64,000 bases of DNA from Pseudomonas orientalis (GCF_002934065.1 NZ_CP018049.1:1114501-1178500), one strand, 5' to 3'; counted from the first letter of the stretch, positions 17,501 to 26,898 are shown. Notes: generated by a model from the letters alone, not told the origin. Numbers and translations are program-made.

Positions 17501-17597
17501 CAAATGTGGGAGGGGGCTTGCCCCCGATGACGGTGTGTCAGCAAACACTAATGTTGGTTGACACACCGCTATCGGGGGCAAGCCCCCTCCCACATTG
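17501..17597. repeat. REP inverted pair, type A
   Basis: One of eight pairs in the window. Two arms (TGTGGGAGGGGGCTTGCC and its complement) face each other around about 35 bp. Each arm also folds on itself (GGGGGCTTGCCCCC). Pairs of this kind in P. fluorescens are called REPINs and are mobilised by REP-associated tyrosine transposases. They often act as transcript ends or mRNA-stabilising hairpins. Confidence 0.9.
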
Positions 17598-17650
17598 ACA
17601 CCTGAGCTGTTAGCGTTGCGGGCATTCGATGCTTACGGAAAACGCGACTG

Positions 17651-19108
17651 ATGTCTTTTGCCAAATGGTTACACACCGGCGCCCTGCTGGCCGGCTTGAG
17701 TTTTTTACTGGGCGGCTGCGCCAATGTTTCGCAAACCACCACTACCGCGACGCTCGACAAGCTGCTGGCCGACCCGGCGCTGCAAGGCGCCACCGTCTCG
17801 CTGATGGTGCGCGATGCCCGCACTGGGGCCACGCTCTATCAGCACAACCCACGCACACGCTTGGTGCCCGCGTCCAACCTCAAGCTGCTGACCACCGCCG
17901 CAGCGATGGATGTGCTGGGCCCGCAATACCGTTTCGCCACGCAACTGTTGAGCGATGGCATCCGCCAGGGCGACCGTCTTACCGGCAATCTCTACCTGCG
18001 CGGCCTGGGGGATCCGACTGTTCAGTACGCCGACTATCAGGCGCTGGCGGCGCAATTGGCCAGCCAGGGCGTGCGTCAGGTGCAGGGCGACCTGGTGTTT
18101 GACGACACCTGGTTCGATGCTGAGCGCTTGGGTGTCGACTGGTCCCATGATGATGAAACTACCTACTACGGCGCGCAGATTTCCGCGCTGACGGTGGCGC
18201 CCAACACGGATTTTGATGCTGGCAGCGTGTTGGTCACCGCCAAGGCGCCGGTGCGGGTTGGCCAGCCTGTCAGCGTGGACATCTATCCGCCTACCCATTA
18301 CCTGCAACTGAGCAACGGCGCCGTCAGTGGGCCGGGCAACAGCTATGGGATAAACCGCCGGCATGGCACCAACTTGTTGCAGCTCAGCGGCGCGGTGGCA
18401 CCGGGGCGGCAGAGCCAGCAACTGGTCAGCGTCTGGGAGCCGACGCAACTGGTAGCCAATCTGTTTGAACACGCCCTGGCACAACAGGGCATTACGGTGC
18501 AGGGGCGTCGCGTGATGGGCGGGGCGAGCCCGGCGGCGGTGACGATGCTGGCCGAGCATCAATCGGCGCCGTTGCAGGCGTTGATCGTGCCGCTGCTCAA
18601 ACTCTCGAACAACAGCATGTCCGAAGCCTTGCTCAAGGCCATGGGGCGCCAGACCGCCAACAGCGGCACGGCGGCGGCGGGCGCAGTGGCGGTGGCCGGC
18701 TTTCTCAAACGCCAGGGGCTGGACACCACGACGCTCAGTCAGGTCGACGGCTCCGGCCTGTCCCGGCGTAACCTGGTGTCGTCGCAATCCCTTACCGAGG
18801 TGCTGCTGGCCGCCGGCAAACAGCCGTGGTTCAACGCCTGGTACAACGCGTTGCCGATTGCCGGCAACACCGACCGCATGACCGGTGGTAGCCTGCGCTA
18901 TCGCTTGCGCGGCACGCCGGTGGAAAACAACCTGCATGCCAAGACCGGCTCCATGGGCGGCGTGTCGTCACTGAGCGGCTACGTCACCGACGCCCATGGG
19001 CGCAGGCTGGTGTTCTCGATGCTGAGCAACAACTATGTGGTGGACGGCGCGCAGATCAAAGCGCTGGAAGACCGCATGGCAGTGGCGCTGGCGCGCTGGG
19101 ACGATTGA
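17651..19108 (+). CDS. dacB: D-alanyl-D-alanine carboxypeptidase/endopeptidase (PBP4, DacB)
   Basis: A 485-residue class C low-molecular-weight penicillin-binding protein. The N-terminus looks like a lipoprotein signal (LLGGC, C23). The catalytic motifs are S75-x-x-K78 (ASNLK), S319-N-N and K431-T-G (AKTGSMGGVSS). It would trim or cleave peptidoglycan cross-links in the periplasm. Family members have extra domains inserted between SxxK and SxN, as here. Convergent hmgR follows 1 bp after the stop. Confidence 0.9.
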   Translation: MSFAKWLHTGALLAGLSFLLGGCANVSQTTTTATLDKLLADPALQGATVSLMVRDARTGATLYQHNPRTRLVPASNLKLLTTAAAMDVLGPQYRFATQLLSDGIRQGDRLTGNLYLRGLGDPTVQYADYQALAAQLASQGVRQVQGDLVFDDTWFDAERLGVDWSHDDETTYYGAQISALTVAPNTDFDAGSVLVTAKAPVRVGQPVSVDIYPPTHYLQLSNGAVSGPGNSYGINRRHGTNLLQLSGAVAPGRQSQQLVSVWEPTQLVANLFEHALAQQGITVQGRRVMGGASPAAVTMLAEHQSAPLQALIVPLLKLSNNSMSEALLKAMGRQTANSGTAAAGAVAVAGFLKRQGLDTTTLSQVDGSGLSRRNLVSSQSLTEVLLAAGKQPWFNAWYNALPIAGNTDRMTGGSLRYRLRGTPVENNLHAKTGSMGGVSSLSGYVTDAHGRRLVFSMLSNNYVVDGAQIKALEDRMAVALARWDD

Positions 19109-19109
19109 G

Positions 19110-19889
19110 TCAGGGTTGATAGCCCATGCGCCAACTCACGGCCCGGGTCGCCGCCAGCAAATGCTGCGCCGCCGCACCGTCTTCATCGGCGTGAAACAGC
19201 GAGGTGGGGCCGACCACCGTCATCACCGCCGCCACGTGCCCGGTCGCGTTGAACACGGGCGCTGATAACGCATCCACCCCGGGCATCAGCAAGCCATGCA
19301 CAAAATGCAGGCCACGGCTGCGGATCTGTTCGCAGAGCGTGGCGTAGGCCGCATCGTCCGCCAAGGCGTGGGCGGTGCCGGCCTGAATCTCGCGTTCACG
19401 CAATTCCACGGTCTCCCGCGCCGGCAGGTAGGCGCTGAACACCAGGCCGGTGGATGAGCTGAGCAGCGGCAAGACTGAACCCAGCTGTGTCACCACGGTG
19501 ACGGCGCGCACCGCCGGTTCGATCTGCACCACAGTCGCCCCCTGATTGCCCCACACCGCCAGAAAGCAGGTTTCATTCAACTCATCGCGCAGCTCCGCCA
19601 GCGGCAGTGCGCCGACCTTCAACACATCCATGCTGCCCAGCGCCGCCAGGCCCACGCGCAACGCTTCACGGCCCAGCCCATAGTGGTTGGTGGCCGTGTT
19701 CTGTTCGGCAAAGCCCGACGCGATCAGCGCCTGCAAGTAGCGGTGGACCTTGCTCGCCGGCATCTGCACATGGTCGGCCAGGCGCGACAACGAGGTGGAG
19801 GGCGACAGTTGCGCCAGGGCCTTGAGGATATCGGTGCCCACCTCGGCCGAGCGGACTTTCTGTTTACCGGTGTCGCGGGGCTTTTCCAT
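19110..19889 (-). CDS. hmgR: IclR-family repressor of the homogentisate pathway
   Basis: A 259-residue IclR-type regulator. The N-terminal winged helix-turn-helix (TDILKALAQLSPSTSLSRLADHVQMPASKVHRYLQALI, about residues 18-62) is followed by an effector-binding domain. It is divergent from hmgA; P. putida HmgR is the repressor of this pathway and responds to homogentisate. The start MEKPRDTG at 19889 was preferred because the longer frame (to 19952, TTG) would run across the palindrome in the promoter region. The ribosome-binding site is poor for both. Confidence 0.85.
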   Translation of the reverse strand: MEKPRDTGKQKVRSAEVGTDILKALAQLSPSTSLSRLADHVQMPASKVHRYLQALIASGFAEQNTATNHYGLGREALRVGLAALGSMDVLKVGALPLAELRDELNETCFLAVWGNQGATVVQIEPAVRAVTVVTQLGSVLPLLSSSTGLVFSAYLPARETVELREREIQAGTAHALADDAAYATLCEQIRSRGLHFVHGLLMPGVDALSAPVFNATGHVAAVMTVVGPTSLFHADEDGAAAQHLLAATRAVSWRMGYQP

Positions 19890-19953
19890 GGGGGAGCGAG
19901 AATCCGAGAGATAAGTGGGCGTCTTTATAGCTTGACGCTCTCTGACGATCAAA

Positions 19954-19968
19954 TTACGTTATGCGTAA
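19954..19968. promoter_or_regulatory. Candidate HmgR operator
   Basis: TTACG-N5-CGTAA lies midway between the divergent hmgR and hmgA genes, 40 bp before the hmgA start. A third ATTACG follows at 19973. IclR regulators bind short palindromes of this size in shared divergent promoters. Assignment to HmgR is inferred. Confidence 0.5.
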
Positions 19969-20007
19969 CTGGATTACGATAAAAACAACTGACCCAGAGG
20001 ATGCTCC

Positions 20008-21291
20008 ATGAACCTCGACTACCTGTCGGGCTTTGGCAATGAATTTGCCAGCGAAGCCTTGCCTGGCGCGCTGCCCGTTGGCCAGAACTCGCCGCAGAAA
20101 GCGCCCTACGGGCTCTACACCGAACTGTTCTCCGGCACCGCATTTACCATGGCGCGCAGCGAAGCGCGGCGTACCTGGCTGTACCGCATCCAGCCGTCGG
20201 CCAATCACCCGGCCTTTATCAAGCTGGAGCGGCAATTGGCCGGCGGGCCCCTGGGCGCGGTGACGCCCAACCGGTTGCGCTGGAACCCGTTGGAAGTGCC
20301 AGGTGAGCCGACCGACTTTATCGACGGGCTCGCAGGCATGGTAGCCAACGCCGGGTCGGAAAAACCCTCAGGCATCAGCATCTACCACTACCGTGCCAAT
20401 CGGTCGATGGAACGGGTGTTTTTCAACGCCGACGGCGAATGGTTGATCGTGCCCGAACAGGGCCGGTTGCGTATCGTCACTGAGCTGGGCGTGCTGGAAG
20501 TCGAGCCGCTGGAAATTGTGGTGTTGCCACGCGGTCTCAAATTTCGCGTCGAACTGCTCGACGCCCAGGCACGCGGCTACGTCGCCGAAAACCACGGCGC
20601 GCCGCTGCGCCTGCCGGACCTTGGCCCGATCGGCAGCAACGGCCTGGCCAACCCGCGCGACTTCCTGACGCCGGTCGCGCACTACGAAGACCTCAAGCAA
20701 CCGACCACCCTGGTGCAGAAGTTCCTTGGCGAGCTGTGGGCCTGCGAGCTCGACCATTCGCCGCTCAACGTGGTCGCCTGGCACGGCAACAACGTGCCGT
20801 ACAAATACGACCTGCGCCGCTTCAACACCCTCGGCACGGTGAGCTTCGATCACCCGGATCCGTCGATTTTCACCGTCCTGACCTCGCCCACCAGCGTGCA
20901 TGGCCTGGCCAACCTCGACTTCGTGATCTTCCCGCCGCGCTGGATGGTGGCCGAGAACACCTTCCGGCCGCCGTGGTTCCACCGCAACCTGATGAACGAA
21001 TACATGGGCCTGATCCAGGGCGCGTACGACGCCAAGGCCGAGGGCTTCCTGCCCGGTGGCGCGTCGTTGCACAGCTGCATGAGCGCCCATGGCCCGGATG
21101 GCGAAACCTGCACCCGGGCGATCAATGCCGAGCTGGCACCGCACAAGATCGATAACACCATGGCCTTCATGTTCGAGACCAGCCAGGTGCTGCGCCCCAC
21201 CCAGTTCGCCTTGCAATGTCCGCAATTGCAGCCCTCTTACGACGCATGCTGGGCCGCGCTGCCCGCCACCTTCAATCCGAATCGGAGATAA
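20008..21291 (+). CDS. hmgA: Homogentisate 1,2-dioxygenase
   Basis: A 427-residue non-haem iron dioxygenase that opens homogentisate to maleylacetoacetate in the phenylalanine/tyrosine breakdown route. Recognisable segments are [19 protein letters not shown] at the start, [18 protein letters not shown] and [11 protein letters not shown], which hold the histidine and glutamate iron ligands of the family. The length is normal. A GAGGA site precedes the ATG. It heads an operon with fumarylacetoacetase (3 bp gap) and maleylacetoacetate isomerase. Confidence 0.97.
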   Translation: MNLDYLSGFGNEFASEALPGALPVGQNSPQKAPYGLYTELFSGTAFTMARSEARRTWLYRIQPSANHPAFIKLERQLAGGPLGAVTPNRLRWNPLEVPGEPTDFIDGLAGMVANAGSEKPSGISIYHYRANRSMERVFFNADGEWLIVPEQGRLRIVTELGVLEVEPLEIVVLPRGLKFRVELLDAQARGYVAENHGAPLRLPDLGPIGSNGLANPRDFLTPVAHYEDLKQPTTLVQKFLGELWACELDHSPLNVVAWHGNNVPYKYDLRRFNTLGTVSFDHPDPSIFTVLTSPTSVHGLANLDFVIFPPRWMVAENTFRPPWFHRNLMNEYMGLIQGAYDAKAEGFLPGGASLHSCMSAHGPDGETCTRAINAELAPHKIDNTMAFMFETSQVLRPTQFALQCPQLQPSYDACWAALPATFNPNRR

Positions 21292-21294
21292 CCC

Positions 21295-22581
21295 ATGACT
21301 CAACCAACGCAGACCCGCAGCTGGGTGGCCTCGGCCAACGGTCACGCGGACTTCCCCCTGCAGAACCTGCCGCTGGGTGTGTTCAGCATCAATGGTTCGG
21401 CGCCGCGCAGTGGCGTGGCGATTGGCGACGCGATCCTCGACCTGCACGCGGCGCTGGACGCATTTGAGGGTGAGGCCCGGCGCGCAGTGGAAGCCACCGC
21501 CGGTGGCCAGTTGAACGCCTTTTTTGAACTCGGTCGCGGTCCCCGCGTGGCGTTGCGCGAGCGCCTGCTGGAACTGCTGGCCGAAGACAGCACCCTGCAA
21601 ACCCGTGAGGCGCGGGTCTTGCACCGCGCCGCCGATTGCCAGATGCACCTGCCAGCCAGGATCAATGACTACACCGACTTCTACGTTGGTATCGAACACG
21701 CGCAGAACGTCGGCAAACTGTTCCGTCCCGACAACCCGCTGTTGCCCAACTACAAGTACGTGCCGATTGGCTACCACGGCCGTGCCTCGACCATTCGCCC
21801 CTCGGGCACCGAGGTGCGTCGTCCCAAAGGCCAGACCTTGCCCGCCGGCCAGTCCGAGCCGACGTTCGGCCCCTGCGCACGCCTGGACTATGAGTTGGAA
21901 CTGGGTATCTGGATCGGCCAGGGCAATGCCATGGGCGACTCAATCGCCATTGGCGATGCGGCCGAACATATCGCCGGCTTCTGCCTGCTCAACGACTGGT
22001 CGGCGCGGGATATCCAGGCCTGGGAATACCAGCCGCTCGGGCCGTTCCTGTCCAAGAGCTTCATCACCAGCATCTCGCCGTGGGTAGTCACGGCCGAAGC
22101 GCTGGAGCCATTTCGCAAGGCGCAACCGCCGCGCCCCGAAGGCGATCCGCAGCCGCTGCCGTACCTGCTGGACGTTCGCGACCAGAAGGCCGGCGCCTTC
22201 GATATCGAGTTGGAAGTGCTGCTGACCACCGCATCAATGCGTGAACAGAACCTGCCGGCCCATCGCCTGACCTTGAGTAACACCCAGCATATGTATTGGA
22301 CCGTGGCGCAAATGGTGGCGCACCACAGCGTCAACGGTTGCCAATTGCAAGCCGGTGACCTGTTTGGTTCGGGGACCTTGTCGGGGCCGCAGCCGGGGCA
22401 GTTCGGCAGCCTGCTGGAAATCACCGAAGGCGGCAAAAAGCCGATTGAACTGGCGTCCGGCGAGGTGCGCAAGTTCCTCGAAGACGGCGATGAAATTATC
22501 CTGCGTGCCCGCTGCCATCGTGAAGGCTTCGCCTCCATCGGTTTCGGTGAATGCCGTGGCATCGTGGTCGCCGCACGCTGA
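21295..22581 (+). CDS. fahA: Fumarylacetoacetase
   Basis: A 428-residue hydrolase that splits fumarylacetoacetate into fumarate and acetoacetate, the last step of the pathway. It has the family N-terminal domain (DFPLQNLPLGVFSI) and the metal-dependent FAH fold. Markers of the fold are DYTDFYVGIEHAQNVGKLF, YHGRASTIRPSG, LDYELELGIWIG and NDWSARDIQAWEYQPLGPF, which include the acidic metal ligands. Also known as hmgB. The ATG lies 3 bp after hmgA with a GGAG site inside the hmgA end. Confidence 0.97.
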   Translation: MTQPTQTRSWVASANGHADFPLQNLPLGVFSINGSAPRSGVAIGDAILDLHAALDAFEGEARRAVEATAGGQLNAFFELGRGPRVALRERLLELLAEDSTLQTREARVLHRAADCQMHLPARINDYTDFYVGIEHAQNVGKLFRPDNPLLPNYKYVPIGYHGRASTIRPSGTEVRRPKGQTLPAGQSEPTFGPCARLDYELELGIWIGQGNAMGDSIAIGDAAEHIAGFCLLNDWSARDIQAWEYQPLGPFLSKSFITSISPWVVTAEALEPFRKAQPPRPEGDPQPLPYLLDVRDQKAGAFDIELEVLLTTASMREQNLPAHRLTLSNTQHMYWTVAQMVAHHSVNGCQLQAGDLFGSGTLSGPQPGQFGSLLEITEGGKKPIELASGEVRKFLEDGDEIILRARCHREGFASIGFGECRGIVVAAR

Positions 22582-22593
22582 GAGGGCAGGATT

Positions 22594-23229
22594 ATGGAAC
22601 TGTATACGTACTACCGTTCTACCGCGTCGTACCGGGTGCGCATCGCCCTGGCCCTCAAGGGCCTGGATTTCACGGCGGTGCCGGTCAATTTGCTGGTGCC
22701 GGCCGGCGGCGCCAATCGCCAGCCCGAGTACCTGGCGATCAATCCGCAAGGGCGCGTGCCGGCCTTGCGGATTGATGAGGGGGCGCTGCTGATCCAGTCA
22801 CAGGCGATCATCGAGTACTTGGAGGAATGTTATCCACAGGCGCCGTTGCTCTCAAAAGACCTGGTCGCTCGAGCCCATGAACGCGCATTGGCGTCGATCA
22901 TCGCCTGCGATATCCATCCGTTGCATAACTCCAGTACTCAGAACCTGCTACGCAAGTGGGGGCACGATGAGGAGCAATTGCTGGAGTGGATTGGGCATTG
23001 GATCAGCCAGGGCCTGGGCGCGGTGGAGCAGTTGATTGGCGACACAGGATTCTGCTTTGGCCAGCAGCCGGGCATGGCGGACGCGTTTCTGATTCCCCAG
23101 TTGTATGCCGCCGAACGTTTCAAGGTGCCATTGGGTGCGTACCCGCGCATCGGCCGAGTGGCGGCGTTGGCGGCCCAACATCAAGCCTTCATGCAGGCCC
23201 ACCCCGCCAACCAACCTGATACCCCATAG
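22594..23229 (+). CDS. maiA: Maleylacetoacetate isomerase (zeta-class GST)
   Basis: A 211-residue zeta-class glutathione transferase that isomerises maleylacetoacetate to fumarylacetoacetate with glutathione. The signature YYRSTASYRVRIALALKG contains the active-site serines. The glutathione-binding turn GRVPAL and QSQAIIEYLEE follow. It is the third gene of the hmg operon (12 bp after fahA) and is also called hmgC. A REP pair follows the stop. Confidence 0.96.
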   Translation: MELYTYYRSTASYRVRIALALKGLDFTAVPVNLLVPAGGANRQPEYLAINPQGRVPALRIDEGALLIQSQAIIEYLEECYPQAPLLSKDLVARAHERALASIIACDIHPLHNSSTQNLLRKWGHDEEQLLEWIGHWISQGLGAVEQLIGDTGFCFGQQPGMADAFLIPQLYAAERFKVPLGAYPRIGRVAALAAQHQAFMQAHPANQPDTP

Positions 23230-23242
23230 ACTGCATGGGTCC

Positions 23243-23338
23243 AAATGTGGGAGGGGGCTTGCCCCCGATTGCTGTGTATCAGCAATAAATTTATCAACTG
23301 ACACACCGCTATCGGGGGCAAGCCCCCTCCCACATTTG
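23243..23338. repeat. REP inverted pair, type A
   Basis: Two GTGGGAGGGGGCTTGCCCCC arms face each other across about 36 bp. The pair separates maiA from the MFS gene and may end or insulate the hmg operon transcript. Confidence 0.9.
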
Positions 23339-23374
23339 ATCGTGCCAACCTAATAAAAATAAAGGTACCTTGCG

Positions 23375-24748
23375 ATGCACAATCAGATTGCCAGCTTTCG
23401 CGCAGCACTCGACGCCCGTCCGGTGTCGCGCTACCAGTGGTTGATCCTTGTGTTGCTGGCATTGCTGCTGGTGACCGACGGCTACGACGCCCAGGTGCTG
23501 GGCTATGTCGTGCCGGCCCTGGCCAGGGACTGGGGCCTGGAAAAAGCCGCGTTCGGGCCGGTGTTCAGCGCCAACCTCCTCGGCCTGACACTCGGCTCGC
23601 TGCTGGTAACGCCGCTGGCGGACCGCTTCGGCGTGCGACGCATCCTGCTGGGCTGTGTGTTGATTTACGCCAGCCTCACCGTGCTGATGGTGTTTGCCAG
23701 TTCATTGACCACGTTGATGGCCGCCCGCTTTATCTGCGGCATCGGCATGGGCGGCGCGATGCCCAGCGCCATGGCCCTGATGTCGGAATATTCGCCGCCA
23801 CGCATGCGCACCTTCATGGTGACCCTGGCGGCCTGTGGTTTCTCGTTCGGCGGCGCGGCGGGTGGTTTTGTCGCAGCCGGGTTCATCGACGGTTTTGGTT
23901 GGCAGGCGGTGTTTCTGGCGGGTGGAGTGACGCCGTTGCTGCTGTTCCCGTTCCTGCTGTGGTTGCTGCCCGAGTCCCTGCCTCGTTTGCTGCGGGATGC
24001 GCCGCCCTACCTGCGTTTGCGCAAAGTCACCGCGCGCCTGTTGCCCGACTGGCAACCGCCGCCTGCCAGCGAAGCCGAAAACCGTCAGGAGCAGGGCAGC
24101 CAACTGACGGTGCTGGAGCTGTTTCGCAATGGCTACGCACGCCCGACGTTGCTGATCTGGGCGACCTTTTTCGTCAGCCTGATCCTGCTGTACTTCATGA
24201 TCAGTTGGTTGCCTTCGCTGCTGCTCGAAAGCGGCCTGGCGCTGAACCAGGCCAATCTGGTGACCTCGATGTTCCTGTTCGCCGGCACCTTGGGCGCCAT
24301 CCTCATGGCCTGGTTTGCCGACCATCTGAAAAGCAAGGTGCGACTGCTGTCCGGGGTGCTGGCGGCGGCTGCGGCGTGCACCGTGTTGCTGGGCCTGAAT
24401 CATGACAACCCAGGCTATCTGGTGGCCTGCGTGTTTGCCGCCGGGTTCTGCATCATCGGCGGGCAACTGACCCTCAATGCGTTCGCCAGCAATTTCTACC
24501 CGGCGCACGTGCGCGCCACCGGCACAGGCTGGGCGCTGGGGGTAGGGCGTTTCGGATCAATCCTGGGGCCGTTGTTCGGCAGCCTGTTGCTGGCGATGCA
24601 TATACCGGTGCAGCAGATCTTCTTTTTCTGCGCGATTCCTGCGGTGATTGCAGCATTGCTGATTATCCAGGTGCGCTCGCCGGGACCCACTGCACCGAAC
24701 ACCCCATTGCCTGGCTGTAGGAGCGAGCTTGCTCGCGAAAAACGTTAA
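23375..24748 (+). CDS. MFS transporter, aromatic acid:H+ symporter type
   Basis: A 457-residue carrier with about twelve membrane segments. It matches the aromatic acid/H+ symporter branch: VTDGYDAQVLGYVVPAL in helix 1, PLADRFGVRRILL in loop 2-3 and GIGMGGAMPSAMALMSEY in helix 4. Its place after the hmg genes suggests uptake of an aromatic acid such as a homogentisate precursor, which is inference. The last residues (CRSELAREKR) are encoded by a type B REP arm, so the original C-terminus was probably replaced when the repeat arrived. Confidence 0.85.
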   Translation: MHNQIASFRAALDARPVSRYQWLILVLLALLLVTDGYDAQVLGYVVPALARDWGLEKAAFGPVFSANLLGLTLGSLLVTPLADRFGVRRILLGCVLIYASLTVLMVFASSLTTLMAARFICGIGMGGAMPSAMALMSEYSPPRMRTFMVTLAACGFSFGGAAGGFVAAGFIDGFGWQAVFLAGGVTPLLLFPFLLWLLPESLPRLLRDAPPYLRLRKVTARLLPDWQPPPASEAENRQEQGSQLTVLELFRNGYARPTLLIWATFFVSLILLYFMISWLPSLLLESGLALNQANLVTSMFLFAGTLGAILMAWFADHLKSKVRLLSGVLAAAAACTVLLGLNHDNPGYLVACVFAAGFCIIGGQLTLNAFASNFYPAHVRATGTGWALGVGRFGSILGPLFGSLLLAMHIPVQQIFFFCAIPAVIAALLIIQVRSPGPTAPNTPLPGCRSELAREKR

Positions 24749-24821
24749 CGATAACGATAACGCGGGCATCCTGGTTAGACGGGGTGTCCTGGGTTTTTTC
24801 GCGAGCAAGCTCGCTCCTACA
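24716..24821. repeat. REP inverted pair, type B (overlaps gene end)
   Basis: One of four pairs built from TGTAGGAGCGAGCTTGCTCG and its complement. Each arm contains the palindrome GCGAGCTTGCTCGC. The spacer carries AACGATAACG and TCCTGGTT, which also occur in other type B copies. The left arm encodes the final residues and stop codon of the MFS gene. Confidence 0.9.
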
Positions 24822-24833
24822 GTGGGAGTTGGG

Positions 24834-25637
24834 TCAATGCACCACTGAATTGGGCGGCAGATGGCCGAGTCGCTCGGTCAGGCGCAGACGCTGGATCGGG
24901 TCTTCGCTGAGCATCAATGCGTGTTCCAGATCAAAGCGCTCGGCGCTCGGGCAGTCCAGGCGCTGATACAGGCTGGCGCGTGCCAGGTAATCGGCGGCGC
25001 TGGCATTGCCCAGTTCCAGCACGCGCTCGGCATCCACCAAGGCGGCCAGCGGTTCGTCGTTGGCCAGGTAAAGTTGGCGCAGGTTACGTGACAGCCGCTG
25101 CAGGATCGAGCGAGGCTCGGCGGTATGCAGGTGCTCGGCCTGCAGTTTGAGATTCGGCCCGTATTGGCGGTGCAACAGTTCGCGACAGTCGTTGGGATAC
25201 AGGCGTCGGCCACCACAGGGGTCCAGCAGGTGATCGGCACCGGGCACCCGCAGCAGGAAGTGGCCGGGGAAATTGACGCCCACCATGGGGATATCCAGGC
25301 GCCGCGCCAGTTCCAGGGCGATCAGGCCCATGGCCAAGGGTTGCCCGCGCTTGCGCTGCAACACCTTGTCCAGCAAGGCGGCGGCGGGGCGCAAAGGGGT
25401 CAAATCATCCTGGGCAAACCCCAGGTCATTCATGCGCCGCAGCAACGGTTGGCCCAGTTCGTCGGCCGGCAGCAGCGGCATGCCCAGGCTGACCTGCTGT
25501 TGCAACAGGCCGACTGCCTGCAGGATCAGCAACGGCTGCACGGCGGCGTCGTGTTCGGCGGCAACCCACAGCGCGGCTTCGAACAGCGCAGGGGGTGAAC
25601 GCTCCAGGCAGGCGAAAAAAGCTGTGCGGGGATTCAT
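24834..25637 (-). CDS. SirB1-family transglutaminase-like protein
   Basis: A 267-residue protein of the SirB1 family. The transglutaminase-like core (LDKVLQRKRGQPLAMGLIALELARRLDIPMVGVNFPGHFLLRVP, about residues 88-135) has the HFLLR histidine and a following aspartate in DPCGG. The usual catalytic cysteine position is not evident, so activity is doubtful. A TPR-like helical tail (residues about 185-267) follows. In other Proteobacteria sirB1 lies near prfA/hemK; here it stands alone. The function is unproven. Confidence 0.75.
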   Translation of the reverse strand: MNPRTAFFACLERSPPALFEAALWVAAEHDAAVQPLLILQAVGLLQQQVSLGMPLLPADELGQPLLRRMNDLGFAQDDLTPLRPAAALLDKVLQRKRGQPLAMGLIALELARRLDIPMVGVNFPGHFLLRVPGADHLLDPCGGRRLYPNDCRELLHRQYGPNLKLQAEHLHTAEPRSILQRLSRNLRQLYLANDEPLAALVDAERVLELGNASAADYLARASLYQRLDCPSAERFDLEHALMLSEDPIQRLRLTERLGHLPPNSVVH

Positions 25638-25824
25638 TGCATTCTCCGGCGGATGCTCTCGTTTTAGCCTTGCTGGGAATTTTCGTCCAGCGCCTTAAGA
25701 AATATCCCGCTCGCTTATGTCGCAGAACCTACGAAATTGGGCGGCTTATTCCAGTGCAATCCAGCACTTTTCTGCCGCAAGCCTATACTGGATCCACCAC
25801 CAGAAGTGATTCGGGAGCACGACG

Positions 25825-26844
25825 ATGTTTGCGCTCATGCACAGCACCCGCCTGGAATCGCTGCACCTGAGCGTCGACCCGGTGACCGGGCTGAAGGCGA
25901 TCATCGCCATCCATAACAGCCGCCTGGGCCCTGCCTTGGGCGGCTGCCGCTACCTGGCCTATCCCGACGATGAAACAGCCCTGGCCGACGCCGCGCGCCT
26001 GGCCCAGGGCATGAGCTACAAAGCCGCCCTGGCCGGCCTGCCGGTAGGCGGCGGCACAGCGGTGATCCTGCGCCCTGCCCATGTGGAGAGTCGTGCGGCG
26101 CTGTTTGAAGCCTTCGGTCGCTGTGTCGAGCAGCTCGGCGGTCGCTACATCACCGCCATCGACAGCGGCACCTCGGTCGCCGACATGGATTGCATCGCCC
26201 AACACACCCGCTTTGTCACCAGCACCAGTGCCGCCGGCGATCCGGCGCCCCACGCTGCAATGGGTGTGTTCACCGGCATCCGCACCACCGCCATGGCCCG
26301 CCTGGGCAGCGATAACCTCGAAGGCCTGCGCGTGGCGGTGCAGGGCCTGGGCAATGTCGGTTACGCCCTGGCCGAACAGCTGCATGCGGCGGGCGCCGAA
26401 CTGCTGGTCAGCGATATCGACCACGGCAAGGTGCAACTGGCCATGGAGCAACTGGGCGCGCACCCCATCGCCAACGACGCCTTGCTCAGCACCCCCTGCG
26501 ACATCCTAGCCCCGTGCGGCCTGGGCGCGGTGCTCAATCGCCAGAGCGTGGGCCAACTGCGCTGCGCCGCCGTGGCCGGTTCCGCCAGCGCGCAGTTGAC
26601 CAGCCTGGACATCGCCGATCAACTGGAAGGCCGCGGCATCCTCTACGCGCCCGACTACGTGATCAATTCCGGCGGCCTGATCTACGTCGCACTCAAACAT
26701 AGCGGCGCCGAGCTGCCGAGCATCACCGCGCACCTGTCCAACATCGGCAGGCGCCTGACCGAAATCTACGCCCACGCCCAAGCCGAAAAACGTTCCCCGG
26801 CACGGGTCGCGGACGAACTCGCCGAGCGCCTGCTCTACCCCTGA
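25825..26844 (+). CDS. Glu/Leu/Phe/Val dehydrogenase family protein with altered active site
   Basis: A 339-residue amino-acid dehydrogenase of the leucine dehydrogenase type, which would convert leucine or valine to the keto acid with NAD. Visible are the substrate-side K66 (GMSYKAALAG), D113 (ITAIDSGTSVADMD) and the nucleotide-binding GLGNVG loop. The family motif GG[GA]K, whose lysine is catalytic in Bacillus leucine dehydrogenase, reads VGGGTAVI here (T78, codon ACA at 26056-26058). Either catalysis is impaired or the role has changed. Length is normal for the family. A bidirectional terminator follows. Confidence 0.85.
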   Translation: MFALMHSTRLESLHLSVDPVTGLKAIIAIHNSRLGPALGGCRYLAYPDDETALADAARLAQGMSYKAALAGLPVGGGTAVILRPAHVESRAALFEAFGRCVEQLGGRYITAIDSGTSVADMDCIAQHTRFVTSTSAAGDPAPHAAMGVFTGIRTTAMARLGSDNLEGLRVAVQGLGNVGYALAEQLHAAGAELLVSDIDHGKVQLAMEQLGAHPIANDALLSTPCDILAPCGLGAVLNRQSVGQLRCAAVAGSASAQLTSLDIADQLEGRGILYAPDYVINSGGLIYVALKHSGAELPSITAHLSNIGRRLTEIYAHAQAEKRSPARVADELAERLLYP

Positions 26845-26857
26845 CCCGGCATTAAAA

Positions 26858-26884
26858 AGGCCCTGAATCGATGATTCAGGGCCT
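26858..26884. terminator. Bidirectional rho-independent terminator
   Basis: A 12-bp perfect stem AGGCCCTGAATC / GATTCAGGGCCT has a 3-nt loop. It lies between the convergent dehydrogenase and yebG genes. An A-run on the left gives yebG the U-tract. Confidence 0.85.
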
Positions 26885-26898
26885 GTTCAATTCGGGCT

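Noticed and set aside
17501..17597. Regularly spaced GC-rich repeats as a CRISPR array
   Set aside because: The repeats are inverted pairs scattered between genes, not tandem direct repeats with unique spacers, and no cas genes are present.
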